The position numbers and the translations under genes were made by a program. DNA of 64,000 nucleotides, from the NCBI GenBank assembly GCA_036785705.1, contig JAWUZG010000056.1, positions 4,465,001 to 4,529,000 on the forward strand, given 5' to 3'. Numbering within the stretch: position 1 is the first letter of the stretch; each line of letters opens with the position of its first letter. This DNA is from Acanthornis magna (lineage: Eukaryota > Chordata > Aves > Passeriformes > Acanthizidae). The notes beneath the pieces are model-generated. The model had not been told where the DNA came from. It was given only the letters and a program-made list of their open reading frames with translations, and made no database searches. Below are positions 20,705 through 35,492 of the stretch, piece after piece.

Positions 20705-23700
20705 TTTGGTTTGTTTTGTTTTTTTAAGTAGAACTTGAGTTATTAAGGTTTGTTTATTCTAGAAGGTGAAGCCTGGACATACATTTAACAGTCCACAGTG
20801 TTTTAGGTTTTTGGATTTAATTATTTTGATCATTAGGAGGCTAGTCATCAATAAGAGAGTCTTGCAAGGATAAGGGGGGAAAACAATTTAATTTTCAAGA
20901 AAAAAGATGGCATTTGCCATGTGTACATAACAGAATTATTTTCTAATCTGGAGGAATATGGTGCAACTGATGCGGGATAGGCATAATTTAGACAGGCGTC
21001 TATGTTTTGAGTCTTGCTTCAGGACAGGAAGATGGACTAAGCAGTCTTTTAAAACAACTTCAATGTACAGTACAGCAATAATGATAAGAATAATAAAGTG
21101 ATTCTGTTTTTCTGGGGTGTTCTGTTTCCTGTGAAATTGGGAATAAGCTGTGCTTAATTTTAGGAAATAGGCATATTGAGAGTGGGGGGATGCTCTCAGA
21201 AAAGACTCTTGTTTTTTGGGGACCTGGCAGGAATGTGTAAGTAGATAAAATTTATATACAACCTCCCCTTGCTGAGAGCATCCAATTTCTTTTGATTTTA
21301 ATGAGCTCTGAATGGAGAACTTGCTTCTTGCTAAAGGACAATAGTTTAATTGTCATTCAGCTAGACTCATATCCCACATCAGGGATATGGTTTTTTCTGG
21401 TGAGTTTTTTTGTTTCGGGATTTTTTAAGGAGTATGTATTTCAAAATATGTGTGCGTAGGAAGTGCATTCTAGTAATGAAAAGTCAATCCTCTGGCTCTG
21501 TATCTTCTAGAGAACTCTGTTCCTTGTTAGGTACAAACCTTTGTCCTTTTCATACTGGAGTTGAGCTTGGATGTCTGGCCTGGTAAACCACAGGCTGAAA
21601 TTTCCTTTGGTTGTATTCAGTGTTTCAACCAAAAGTCTGTATTGCTTAAAGCTACTCTTCCCCACTCATTTGTTCTGGAATCTTGCTTGCATACCTGATT
21701 CCTAATTCCTTGCATGCATTTTCTGTCTTTTGGAGGCTGAGTTTTCAGTCAATAGATACTCCTTAAACAGCAAGAGAAATATAATTTAAAGCTGTTTCAC
21801 CTAAATAAAAGTCCTTCACAAACTGCTAGGATATGCCATTCTTTGGGTGTGAATTTCTGCACTGTTTATATGAAGATACAGATTTCTCTTTTATTGTAAG
21901 ATTTCTGCAGTATCAGAGCCTTGAACATTTTAGCATGGTCCTGTGGTTCTTGATTTGTCACTTTTCCACTGTGATGATGAATGTTTTTAGCAAAAACGCT
22001 GAAGCACTTGGCTGTCCACACGAGCAATGACTGATCAGACTGAGAGTGCTATAAAGCTCCGTTGCCACTTCTGCCATTCCTTTTCTGCTGCTGAAAACTG
22101 GTAATTTTACTTTTAGAAGTGCAGAGAGAATGACTGCCTTCCCAGCCCCCTGCTTCCAGCTGTAAAGTTGTAGTTTGTCTGCACTAACACATCTGGCGTC
22201 TTTTCAGTCCTGTGCTGGAAATACATTGTATAATTCAGTGTGACTCTTCTTGGATTAATTGATAATAATGCCGGCATAGCTGCATGTGATATAGCACTTG
22301 CGTCTTCCTTTTTATTGCTCAGAGTAAGACTGCAATAAAATACTTGAAAGTAGTTATCAGCTAGTTTACTTCTTTCAGTCTGGCTCTACAGCCTTATAGT
22401 ATTCTGCAGGAGATGCAAAGTCACTTTTTACTTATAGAACAGTTTTTCTTTTCAGTTTAAGCTTATTAATATTTATTGGAAACTGAAATCTGCTGCTCAT
22501 GTGAAAGTAACTTGAAGAATCTTGGTAAGTATTGTCAATATTTTCATCTAGATAAATTTAGTATCGTGGGACCTTGTATTTAAACATGTATTTCAGTTAC
22601 ATACCCACCTTTAGTGGCTTAGTGTACTGTAACAATCTGCACAGTAATATCTGAATGTGCTTTGAACTGAATACATCACAGGCTCTGCCTATTCTCTGGG
22701 TGCAACCTTTTTTTTTTCTGCAATTATCACCAGCAGCCGAAAAGTTGGATAGGAATTTAATTCTAAGGCTTGGATCCTTCCAGTTTCAGAGTCTGTGCTC
22801 ATGCAGAGCCCCTGTATGAGGTCACTTCCCTTGTACTTGATGTAGATGGTTTTAGTCTGAGGCAGCAAGTTGCTGTGAGGCACTTGAAGCAAAGCTAAGA
22901 GAATTTTGAAATAAAACTTGATCCTTTCATTTCCATTTAAGTTAATGCCATTCAGTAAAACAATCCTTTCCACAACTGGAATTAAGGTTATTACACAGAA
23001 GGAATGGAAATTGGGTTTCCAGGTAGGAATTACATTTCCTCTGCAACTTTCTATTTTGGATTTCTATTAGCATATATTTTGTGGTTTTTCAGTTAGAAAA
23101 TACTAGCTGCAATTGAGATTGAAGAAACAGTCAAAGGACAATTTCAGCTAATATCAATGTGAACACTACCTTTTGAGTTGTTTTGCTGAGTTTTTTGTAA
23201 CTATCTCCTTTTTGCTTTATTTTTCAACATAGGTCAACACTAAGCTATGCTTGAGAAGTAACATGAGTTTTTCTTATATGGTGCCTTTCATTTTTAGAAC
23301 ATTGCCCCATGCTTTCCAAAAATGGGAAAGTTGGAAGCAGAAAAATTTAACAGTGCTTGCCCATTTCATACAAGAAACTTGACAAGTAGTTCTACTGCAC
23401 CAGCAGAAGAGCCTTGTAATGGAGCTGGCAAAGGGCTGTGGGAGTACTGAATCTCCCAGTACCCTCTGTTACAAATCCAGATCTTCTTTCTAGGGAAGCT
23501 TCGAATCAGGGTTATGGATCAGGCAGTTTATTTCTGTTTTCTCCTAGTGCAGTAATAATGATAATATAACACTTTTCTTCCTCATACAAATCTGAAGTAT
23601 AGAATGTTTTATCAGAGTGTGTAAAATAAGTTCGTTTGTCTGAATCAGGTTTATAACACTGCAATACCACCCCCCCCCCAAAAAAAGCTGAAAAAAAATC

Positions 23701-24036
23701 CTTAAGTTGCTTTCCCTTTCATGAGGTATTCATAGGAATATTTACCTGTCTGTCTCACAAAAGCCACCTCCCAGCCATTGTGTTACAGGTGATGAGAATG
23801 TTGTTTGAAAACTAAATGAAAAAATAATTGTTTTTGGAGCAGTTCGGGGACAAGAACTTGCTGTGTTATACATTGCTTTGTGAGAGCTTAACTCAGTTTC
23901 CAGACTGTACAGAGAAAAACTCCTGCCAAATGTCCTACACACACAGACCCCAGAGGCAGCTGCTGAAGAAGACTTGAGGGCTGGGCCTTTGCATGCAAGT
24001 GTGTTTCCACACAGCAAATGATCCAAAGAGCAACTT

Positions 24037-24046
24037 CTATAAATAG
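24037..24046. promoter_or_regulatory. MEF2-type site
   Basis: CTATAAATAG is a perfect match to the MEF2 consensus YTAWAAATAR. The palindromic TTTGCATGCAA, which resembles a POU/octamer site, lies about 50 bases upstream near 23990. Single motif matches are common by chance, so function is only a possibility. Confidence 0.25.
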
Positions 24047-27000
24047 TGTCATTTCCAACTGCTGAGGTTTCTGTCCTTTCCTGTGGATTCCTTGCCAAGC
24101 GTTTTCTCAGTTCTGAAGCAGAGATGGTTCTGTAGCCAGTGTGCACTTAAATAGGCCTTGGGGAGCTATAGTAGATTTTGGTTGGCTTTCATTTGAACTT
24201 TTAAACTGTCAGATTATTTTAGCAACATCTGTAGAAAAGTGTTGCCTCTTGGTGTTGCTTGCTCTTTTCCATTGCCATAACAAAACAGTGAAACAAGGCT
24301 GTGACTGATACCTCTGTAACGTTTTACCAAGGGTGTTGCATTGCCAAGCAGCACTTTCCTGAACTGTGTCTCCTCTACCTTAGAGCACAAAGGACCACGG
24401 CTCAACAAAACTTTTTGAACATAGATTTATTTGCAGATTTCCCAGTGCTTGTTAGTGCAAGATCTGCTTCCATTGCAGGTGGCTATGGTACAATGGCAGG
24501 AGAAAGTATTGGGCCCTGAAGGTTGTCCAGCAAAAAAATTATTCCTTCTTTTTGTTTACAGTGCGTATTCTGACATTGTTTGAGACAACTACACAGGTTG
24601 GTAATGCAATTCATGATGTGTCAGGTGCAGCAGATGGTTGCATGGCAGTGTTTCAAAGAATTAAAACAGTTTCTTTCTCTAGGTTGTTCTGGAGAACTCC
24701 TAGTCCAGAGATTTTTTTTTATTTTTTTTTTTTAAACAAGATTTTTTTTCCACATTTCTTATTAAATTATAAGAAGCAGCTGCAATTGCTGGCATCTGAA
24801 TGAGCTCACAATGATATTCCTAAAGTACCATCTCAAGCTAACTGCTTACTCATTCCAACATGCTAACTGCTGGTGATGAGTTTACCACCAAACATAATGT
24901 CTTCCTTTTCAAACTGCTATGACTTACAGCTGTGTAACTGTCTAGAGTCAAAAGTGTATAGCTGTGATCTTTGTTTGTAAATGAAGAACAATAATTATAA
25001 TAAACCTTGACATTGTTATCTTAATTTGAAAAAAAAATATTACCTAAATAATGCCTTTAGAATTTTAAACCAGTAAAATATATATTGTTCATTGTGTACC
25101 TTGCCAGTAAAGGCTTGCAGATTTGATGCAAGGGGTTTAGCATTTGTAAATCATTCACAAAAAAGTCTAATCCCTTATGTGCCGTGGAAGGCAGAAAGAA
25201 ATGATAGTTGCAGTTAAACAACTGATGGATAGTTGGAATTATGCTTCATTAACTCAGCATTGAATGCCAGCTGCTGGATAGGACTCAGGTTCCATTTTGG
25301 AACCCCCTGATTGCATTGCAGCCTAAGCCAATTGAACCCAGCTGAAATTGGTAGTCATCATTTCTTCTGGAGGTTTAACTGTAAATCACTTCAGTGGGTG
25401 TTTTCTTACATCAGTCTACAGCCATTAAGCATAAACATTTCACTGGAGTTTTAGCTGGAGAGAACTAGGGCAGAAAGCTGTCAGTTAAACGATCATGTTC
25501 AGGTCCCTTGCTTCAAGAGAAGAAAGTATAACTGAGCTTGGCTAAAAGCAGAACTTCTTTCGCAGCAGTGAAAAGCATCTGACATGGAACTGGTTCAGTA
25601 GCTAAATGTCACAGTACTGACTATGGGAACCACGTAGTGCTGTGAGAAAAGAACAAGGATAAAGGAAAGTATATTGTGAGAGAAGGACAAGAAAATGGAA
25701 GTGTGAGTCTGTTTGGGAGGAGGAAGAGTGAGAAGGTCCTTGTTCCCTTTATGCCTTCTCCTTTAGCTTTTATGTGTATGTTAACCATTCAGACTCTTGA
25801 TTACTTCATCTAAACAGCATGAATATGTTGTCAAAAACACTACTGCTTTATGGGGTATTTGGAAAAATGATAAATCATTCAAATCAGCATTTTATCCCAA
25901 AACCTACTTCAGTCCAGGTTCTGCTCTAGAAGTTCTCTGGATACATCAGTTGGAGGTTGAAGCTGTAAATAGCATCCTAGAGTTCTGTACTTCTACAAAA
26001 GGCTTGGTTTTGATCTCAGTACACTGTATGATGTTGGAAGATTATTAGAAATTAAATTAATTATTTGTAAATATTGTGCTTGATATTTGGCAAAGTGGTA
26101 TAAAAAAGATGATGTAAAAAACCCATGAAACATCACAAACTGAAATGCAATTGCCTCCTGTTTATACAGCGTGCTTTCCATGCCACAGGTATTTTCGACT
26201 ATCCAAACTGTGCAGTATAATCACCTAAACTCATGATTGAGTCAGAGCAGAACTCAGTGTATCAAAGAGAAACACCCCTGACAGAGAAAATAAGTAATAA
26301 AAATGAATCCATGGAACAATCGATCTTCAATTCAGGTTGCTAGAGATATTTTTTAAGGTTGGTCAAGGCTGAAATGTATAGCATTTCAGCAATGGCTGCT
26401 CTGATCAGTTTGAAAAATAAAAAAATTAAGATTACTGCTTATATGTTCATATTTCTCTTAAACAAGGAAATCTGCTAATCTTAATTTTTTTTCGTATTCT
26501 GAATAACATTTGTGGAGTGCACCTCAGATATATTGTAACAAGTGGATGTCCCTCCCCCCTCTTCTCAGATGGGCCATTAATAGAAAGCTTCAGTACCTGG
26601 CCAGATAGGAATGTTCATCTGGGGCTCAGCTGTTAAAGAGAGCCAAATCTAGGAGCTGCTGTGACAACTAAATTCACACTGGTGTTAGCCATGGAGTTTT
26701 GTGCTTTTCTAGGACCTCTCAGCACAAATGTTAACTTGGGAAGTTTTGCTTCTGCATGTGTTGGAGGTTTGAGCTTTATTCCCTGTGCTTTGTTTTACCC
26801 TGGGGTTTTGTAGTACAGGTGCTTTCTCTTGGTCTTAATGAATCTGTTCTGGCGTAGAGAAAACCTTGAAGAGTATCACCCTCTTCCAGTGGTTGTGATC
26901 CTCAGTTAGAAGAACTCATCCTTGCTGCAGGTGCTGTGGTTTAGTTTGGTCAGAAGCTGTTTAATATCACATGGCTCTTACAGAACATGGCTTCTTCTCC

Positions 27001-30000
27001 AGGTTAGAGACCTTGCCCCTGCTCTCTTTTTTTGACTCTTAAAATTCCGCTTTAAGTTTATAAAAAATGTGTAACTGGTTCTGTTGGTGTTCTTGTTCTG
27101 GCATATCAATTGCCTAAGTTGACCTATTTGGTGTGATAGCTGATCAGGCTTGAGTTTGTCTGCTGTGATTGTGTTCCTCAGAAGCTAGAAATAATTACAA
27201 ACTGATTTTACAACAGTCCTGTTGGAACAGTATTCCTGTGCAAAAATTTTATTAAGGTTCAAGGCAAGAAAAGATAGACCATTGTATTTCATCATTCATA
27301 CCTGATTATTTCTTATCTTAGATTTTTTTGGTTTTGCTTTGTGAGTTTAATTTTTGTGAAAAATTATCCCAGCACATTGTGTCAAATGTGACTTACTATC
27401 CACGAGCATTCTTAATTTCTGTGGGGCTCATAGGAGTTAAACCCACATATCTCATCCTTTAATTGCTTTATTTTGTCTTAAGTGAGTTTGCTCTAATCCT
27501 TGAATCAGCTACAGCATTAAGCTAAGATGAGCCCTTGGGACTGAGCAGTTCTGTGAATATTGACATAGGCTCGTAAGGAAGAACAGTTTGTCTTGTAGAA
27601 TTCAGAAAATACATTAGTGACTGAACTCAAAGTCTGTAGTTTGGGAATACAGTGTTTGTGTAAGAGGCTAAGTAAAGGTTTAATCAGAAATGCTGTTTAT
27701 GCTAAATAATTTACCCTTGTAAAGGCTGAAGAGTCCCAGAAACTGGATACAAAAATGTGAAATTATGTGAGCTACACTGAATTTTAAGTGATCCACATGG
27801 ATGGGGAAATCCTAATGTTGCATGTGAAGCAATGATCCATGAGCTGACCATGAAATCCTCAGGAATTTGTGTTTTATTTTTCTAGTAAGAGCAAAAATTA
27901 AAAAGTAAAAAAGCTTCTGTGGCTATCTTGATTTCTTAGAGAGGATCTGAAATGCAGTTGCTTATCTATGTCCAGATTCTGCGCAGACTTGCAAGCAGCA
28001 CAAGGGGAACGGATGAGAGAAGTCAGGGAAAAGCATCAATCAACTTTGTAATGTGTGTGCTGGGAAATCTAATTATCTGATTATGCTGGAACACCATGAA
28101 AGCAGGGTAACAGTCAGGGAATGGCTGTGGGATTAGTGAGCTTTGTTGCAGTTTCCCCAGAAAGCAAAGTTGAAAAGCATTATGTTCAAGCTGAGTACTG
28201 TGTATGCCATCTTTTTCTTCTGCTTTCTCTTCATGCAGTGGGAATTGTGGATTAGTATAAAATTAATTAATTTCACATTTCTATAGGAATATCTTCTGTG
28301 TTCAGCTAGGCAGAAGCACCAGTGCAATGTACATGTAACAAAATGCAAACTGCTGCATAAAGGAAATGCCTCTTTCATATCCACAGGAAAGTCATTAGGA
28401 GTGGTACAATTTTGCCCTTTACATAGCTGAGTGTGGGGTGAGTAGAGATAACTTGCAGAGTCAATAGAGTGGGTTGTGAGTGGGTCAGGAAATGACCTTC
28501 TGTTAGTGAAGGGTTACAGGATGTTTCCTGGCTGTAGAGCCTGGTGGAGCACAGATGCTGTGGGAAGAGCTGCTCTTTGCAGCACTTCTCCTCAGCACTC
28601 AGAAGCAGCCACAAGAATCCTTTTTACCTTTATTACAATAGCTGTTGGAAAGGCTCTGTTCCTCTGCAGGCAGCTGGTGAAGTGGCCCAGGAAATGGTGG
28701 GGGAGAGTGAATCAGTATAAAATGTGTGTAGTGACTGATGAGTGAATCCAGGAACTTATTACAAAAGGAAAATTTTGTGCGTTTTTATGTTAGTTTTGAA
28801 GACTAGTTTCTCACTTTTTCAAGTATTAATGTATTCTGATTGCAGTCATTTTAGCTGTGTGATCACAGCTCTAACTGTCATTACTGAAGGAACAACATCC
28901 TGTCTTAATATCTGCCGGAGAGATCAAATCATAACTTTTTCTAGGGTAAACAAAATCTTTTGTTGAAAGAATTATCACCTGCATATCACCTGTACCCTTT
29001 TTATTTTGTCAGCAGGCTGATAATATCTTAACAGAAGCCAGATACTTTAAATATGACTTGTTTGTCCTTCTACACTTGGACAAGGTTTAGAAATCTGTTA
29101 TGACTTTTGGTTCAAAAGGCTGGATATCAGTTGATTATGGAGAAACCATAGCTTCACTTTGTTGGTGACAGAGCTGTGCTGTGCAGCAGGTCTGCTGCAG
29201 GCTTTGAGATCACTGTTTGGAGAGTTCTTAACTGACCTGTTTTTTCACTGGAAGTTTGTTTTCTTTCATTAGCTTAAGAAAAAATGTATGTATTTCTGTA
29301 AAAATTGATCCTTCTTTTGGAAAGTGTATTTTTTATACGTTCTTATATCTTTTGTTCTTTTTCAGATGAATCATTTTTATTCTTTTTTAGATGAGTCAGT
29401 GGCCTTGCCTGACAGGTAAATTCCTGCTGAGAAGATACTCCTTTCGAAGTGCCATTCCTGGGTAGATGACAAAGAAAGAAATCCTTAAAATTTGTGACTT
29501 TTTACATTTCTTCCCACCCCCCCCTCTTTTTTTATGTGATCCTATTAGAAATCCTGTGCAGTTTTTCAGATTACGTCAAGTTATATGTAAATTTCTCTGT
29601 AGAAAGAATTGAAATTAGTTTTTTTTTTTACCTTTTTTAGTAAAATTTTAGCTCATTTCTGGTACAATTAAATGTGTCATTCACAGGGGTGGATGTAAGA
29701 ATGTGGCCTTTATTTCTTGATCATTAACCTAGATTATAATAAAGTAGATCTTCTGTCAAAAACAAGTGCCAGTATCTCTTCAGTGGTTGGACTTGGCTTT
29801 GAATTAGTCTGAATTTGATTACTATTGTCATTGGTTCCACAGCAACAGCCCTTCAGAGGTCATGCTGGAAAGCTTTGGAAGGGCAAAGCAGACAATCTTT
29901 TTTTTCAGATATGGAATTGCAATTAATAATGTGGTTTTGGGCTTTGTCTATTACTTTTGTCTAGTTTTAAATGTAGGAGATGAAACCCTCTTCAGAATGC

Positions 30001-33000
30001 ATTGAGCAGAATCATTTAAAAAAAAATTCAAACTTTTTCAGGCTTCCTACTGACAGTACTTGGGAGTTACTTGTGTATAGAATCATTAGTTAGTTTTACT
30101 TTCTGTTGTAGTAGTATTGAAAGTGCTGAATGATTGATAGATACTGTACCATAGAGGAATCCACAATCTCTCTCAGCTGATTATTACATTATAATGTGTT
30201 TTGAATTGAATCCTACTTATCTTCAGCAACTTGGGAATTTAACTGTTTTCCCTTTATAAGATACAGTAGTTACTGTTCATGTTCTCATCTTGAGAAAGGA
30301 AATTGAAGGAAGTCAATTAGTTTTAGGGGCAGTGATGCTGAATTGAATAGTTTGGTGCACCTGTTCTGGTTGATACAATTACTTGGTACAACTATCTGAT
30401 AGTGCATCAGATGCATGGTCTATTGGAGTACTTGGTATTTGCAGCCTTTGTGTGTTTCCTCTTAGTGACTTGAGGACTAAATTGTTATTGCAGTCTGAGG
30501 AAGTGATTTCCACCCGGCATTAGTTGTGCTGATGCTCAGCCTAGGTATACATAGAAGCTGCAGCTGTTCTGTGGTTTACCCTTGTACTGTGCTTCTCCAT
30601 GTTATCCAGAATAATTAAATATGAAGGTGTGATTAGACAAGATCCTTGCACTTCCCCAGCCTTAGCACAGCTGACTGCACATACAGTAGGAAGCTTTTTA
30701 AGGAGAGGAGCTGTTTCCTTCTGTGTCTGAAAAGTACTCTGGTGGGAAAGATACTACTTTTATTTTGATTGGGTTAGAAGACAGCTACATCAGAAATATT
30801 TTAAAAAATCAGAATTTGATCCAGACTGGTTTGACAGGAGATTCCAATAGTACATACACATTTGCCTTCAATTCAGAGTAAATTGCAAGCACTGCTTGGG
30901 AAATTTTACAGTTTGAAATCATTTAATTTTAGCTGTGTTGTGAAGCTATCAACAATTGATGAAAGCTGCTGTACTTATATTCAGGTGTTTATGAATGTAA
31001 TCTGAGAATGCAGAACACACTTGTGTTTAGAACTGCTGAGTATAGATAGTTTTTGAAACTGCATCATGGCTGTAAGCTGTGTGTGGCAGGGGAAAGGAGA
31101 GGAGGGATTCACTACACATGGTGTGCCAACGATATTCTGAAATCGCTGTTAAAAGATGAGAAGAAAGTGTAGCTGGCTGATGGTATCAGATGCCACCTCA
31201 TCCTGCCATGCATTCTGGGTGGGTTTCACTTCTCTGTAGGATGATGTGTGTTCATCCAATAATCTGAGCTTCTGTGAGAAAAGTGGAGTTAGGTGCCATA
31301 TAGACCTCAGGGAAGGTGTTAGCCCATATTGCAAGGATCTAAACAAGCTGGGATTCTGCATGTTCCTTTGGTAATTTTCCCCTTTTTTCTTTTCAGTCAG
31401 GTTGTCTGCAACGTGCAGAGATTAAATATATTTATCTTGGCATGTATTGTATTTTTAATGCATGATAGATGACAGTAGTGTTTGTACAGTTCTAGCTTAT
31501 TTGCTATACTTTATTTCCTCATATTTTGCCATGAAATCCTGTTTGAAGAAAATCTGTAATGATTTAAGAAAATAAACAAAAGCTTGAGAAGTCAAAAATG
31601 CATTTATAGTGACAAACTCATTTACCTAAAAGTCCTTGTGACATGCAAAACAAACAGTATCAAAATAAATGTTGTTATAATCTCTACATCAGAAATTGAG
31701 GGAAAGCAGCAGATGTATAAATATAAAATTTCCAAGAATGACTATGCTGAAAGGAAAACTAAATAATCTAAATGCTAAAGCACAATAAGCTTTTAATCTC
31801 ATACTTAATGTATATGCAATTAACTGTTAAAGTTTATATACTTTTGTACTGATTAAAGTTCCCAATTTGGAAAAATCCTGGCCTAAATCTCCCTTGTGTT
31901 TGTACCAGATGCGGGTGGATGCTCTGTGCAGGCTTTAGTGACGAGGCCATAGTGAGTCTTGGGAGGATGACACAGCAGGCCAGGCTGGCTTGGTGTTTAA
32001 TGTGCTGTGCAGGGGCTCTTTGCCTTTTTGCAGACACCTGTTAGAGCAGAGCCTTTCTGCTTGGGTCAGTTACACACCTGCAGTCTGATAACTGCCTGAC
32101 TGCAGCTGAACATCTTCTTTCATGTCTAGAGCAAATCTTTGTCAGCAAATTTAGTGGGTTTTTCTTTCTCCTTATTTCCTGGAAGTCTGCTGCAGGAGTC
32201 CTTGTAATTCAAGCCTAAACAATGAAAATGGAGTCCTAAGAGTGAAGAGCTTGAGCGTGAAAGGATGACCCTTTGTTTTGTCACATCAATATGAGTCAGT
32301 CTTCCAAGAGCAATCATGTGTTAATTTGCATACTATAGGGCTTAACCTGCCTGAGAGGAGCTGATCTCGGAGTCACTTCACGTGACAGTCTTTTTCTTTT
32401 AAATAGTAAAGCACAAGCAGGGCTTTGAACTTGAAGTGGCATCTCTGAAGGTATGTAAGGAGGCAGTAGTCAGCTTTGCAAGCAAACTGCAATTGGAAAG
32501 TAAACTTTGTTGCTTTAGCAATTACAGAAACATACATTTGATTTATTTTTTTTTTTTGTCCAAACTGTGTAAATAGGAAACACAGTCATTTCATTTTTGG
32601 TAATTTGGGAATTTTTGTCTCCTAGCTCCTAAGATTTGCATACCAGAGCGAAGTAGCAGTCTTGCATTTGGGAAGTATAAGACTAGAATACTAAGCACTG
32701 AATCTCCAGGGTGGAAGAGTAAATTAGGTGTCTGTACCATCTTCTCAAGTAGGTGGTGATTGGAAAACTTTACATTGAATATTCTGTCCTAAATTAAATT
32801 AACATTTACATAAATCTTCGATCACATGTTGCCTTTAAGCCATGTTTGTTCAGATAGAGCACAAAAGCTTCTCAAAGCTCTGGAGGAGAGCATTTCTGAA
32901 GGTGCTGTAGGTGATTTTCTTTGTCAGAAGTCTACCCTAGTGGCTGAAAACTCCTGTCCTTTCATTTGTAGAGATTAATGGGGCAAATTGAGGTAAGTCC

Positions 33001-35462
33001 TTTATATTAGTCCAAAAGAAATATATGCTGTCAGTTTTTTAATTCTTTTCAGACTTGTGAGCAGGCCTATACCAGTAATTAGCTTCAAACTTAATCCTTG
33101 AACAGAAAATAACAGCAGAATTTTGTCAGCAAGAGCAGATTTTGCAGCTAGAATAAATCAACCCAATTCTAATTAAAGCAGCTGATTTAATGTAGCTGTT
33201 ATTTAATGTAGCAACTGTGTGCTCAGTGTAGGAATCGTGCTGTGTAGAGAGTCCAATTCACCTGTCTTGAGTAATGAGTTCTTAGAAGAAAGCAAATGGA
33301 GAACAGTCCTTTATCTGGTATGGCATTGAAGTTTCTAGAAGACAATGGCTTAGGACTTGTTTGGGCCAGTATTTCTGTGTGGACTAGAATATGATGAAAA
33401 GATTCTGTCTGAATGAGGTACTACAGTGAAGTTAGGGAGGTTTCACTCCCTGGTACTATTTCTATCCTTGTTCTAGAAATTGCAGTGGTGGCAATGGTAG
33501 AGGGAACATCACATCTTCCCTCTTTTTCCTGGCCTTTAGCTGTCCAATGGCAGAGAAGGACATGCTGCTTGAAGAGTACCTTCCTTAAGTGTAGGTGAAG
33601 TCCTACAGTCCTCAGTGATAGAAATGTTTTGAAATGAAGCAGGTTCTAGGAGGAAATGGCACAAGTCCTAACTTGTGGGTGAGCCATGATCCTGTTTTCA
33701 AAAGCAAAAGTTCAAAATAGTTAAAGATTATCAATCTTCTAGGCCCTCAATCAAAAAGGTCCTTTCAGAATTGAAATGAAGTTTTAGTTACTCTTGAAAA
33801 TGATGTGGTAGTAGTTAAAATATACACAGTATTAGTTCTCAGTGATGTGTAAAAATTAGATTAAGTGACTTTACTCTCATCTGCATCACTGTATTTACAT
33901 GGAATGTGTAAAATGGTCCTTTTTTATTAATTAAGCCTTTAATTTCTTTAGGGTTTTTGAATTATGAGCTTTACTGTGATCAACAGACAATGTTGTTTTG
34001 CTGTATGAGAACTTTAGAGCAATGCTCTTCTGGTTTGCCCTTAGTCTTTTGCTACTTGCATTTCCTATAGATCATGCAGTCAGTTGTACAGAGATATTTT
34101 CTCCATGTTTTTTCTGATTTCTTGCACATCAGGATCCTGACTTGTCTGAAGTTCCTTGCAAGGCACGTTATGCTAATAGTAAATGCAAACCCAAATAATT
34201 TATAAAGTGCTAAAACATTTGAAAATCACAAATTTTTGATGTCATCATATTGTCATCTTACAGATTATTGGAACATATACATTTACATGAAAACTGTGCA
34301 CAAGACTATGTCCAGCACATGACCATGTCTCAGGACAAGAAAAGGCATGAATTTGGAGGAGCTCATCTATTCATGTGAGTGGTACTAGGTTAGTCACAAA
34401 GTTTTCTTTAGTTTTACTGCAAATTCTAAAGGTACATGACTGGTAATGTAACAGAAGTTTAATAGCTGATAGAAGTCCTGTTATGACATGATTTGGAATT
34501 GTACAGCTTGTTCTCAAAGTAAGATAAATGTTACAACTATGGTAAAAGCATGAGCAGAGATTCAAGGGAGACTTTTCCCTTAACTTATTTCTGCTCTCCA
34601 TTGTGATGTAAAAATTGCTGTCTTGAAGCCAGTTATCTAAATCAATAATGTGCAAGATTGCGTTAGCCAGGGTGTCTTTCTTTTTTTTTTTTTTTTTTAA
34701 CAAACAGAAGGTCTATTGGAAGTTAAAAGACTGAGAAGCCATTAAGGGTCTTTCCAAGTTTGGTTTAAATCATTTTAAATGTTCCCCTCTCCTGTGTATA
34801 ATTCCTTGGTGAGCAGGTAATGATGGATGCCACTTAATGGCTCTGCAGAATGTGACTTAAATAGAAAGATCTTTCACATTCAAAAAATAGAAATTATACA
34901 AGATGGATATTTCATGTGTTTCAGAAATAATGTATGCCCTTCCTGCTAGCAAGCAGAAATTGTAATGGAAAAATATGCATGAGGTTCCTTCAGTGAACAT
35001 TATTTTTCTGTCTGTGATGCATCTTTTTAAACTGGTTTGTACCTTATTCAGCATCTTCAGTGCCACAGAGGAAAGAAGGCCTTTTTAATTCTGAAGGCAG
35101 ATACTCGGCATCAGAGTATATCAACTCAGCATCAGGGTGAATCACCAACTCTCCTTTGGTACTGTTTTCTACTGGAGTATTTATCTAGATGTATTGGAAA
35201 CTTCCAAAAAGAAATAGCTTCAGCATAATAATCTTTTGCCCATGTTGAATCAACTGTGAGCATAAAAAGGAAAATATTTCATAGTGGCTTCAGTGTAGGA
35301 TTATTTTCTCATTAAGAACCTGAGTAGCATTTATATGGCTTGAAATTGAAATTAATTAGTTTCTGTTGAAGGCACTTATTAATTCTTACTATTATTATAA
35401 ATACTTGGGGAACATGATCCAATGACACAGAAAATCAGATGATCAATGAAATGGTAAAATAA

Positions 35463-35492
35463 TGACTTCGCGTTGTTATTATTACGAAGTCA
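35463..35492. repeat. Small CpG-containing inverted repeat
   Basis: TGACTTCG at 35463-35470 and CGAAGTCA at 35485-35492 are perfect inverted copies around a 14-base spacer. CpG is scarce in the surrounding AT-rich sequence. Confidence 0.7.

Noticed and set aside
22689..22973. 94-codon minus-strand frame that looks protein-like by eye.
   Set aside because: No known family recognised, and no clear splice sites or promoter around it. Kept out of the gene list for lack of support.
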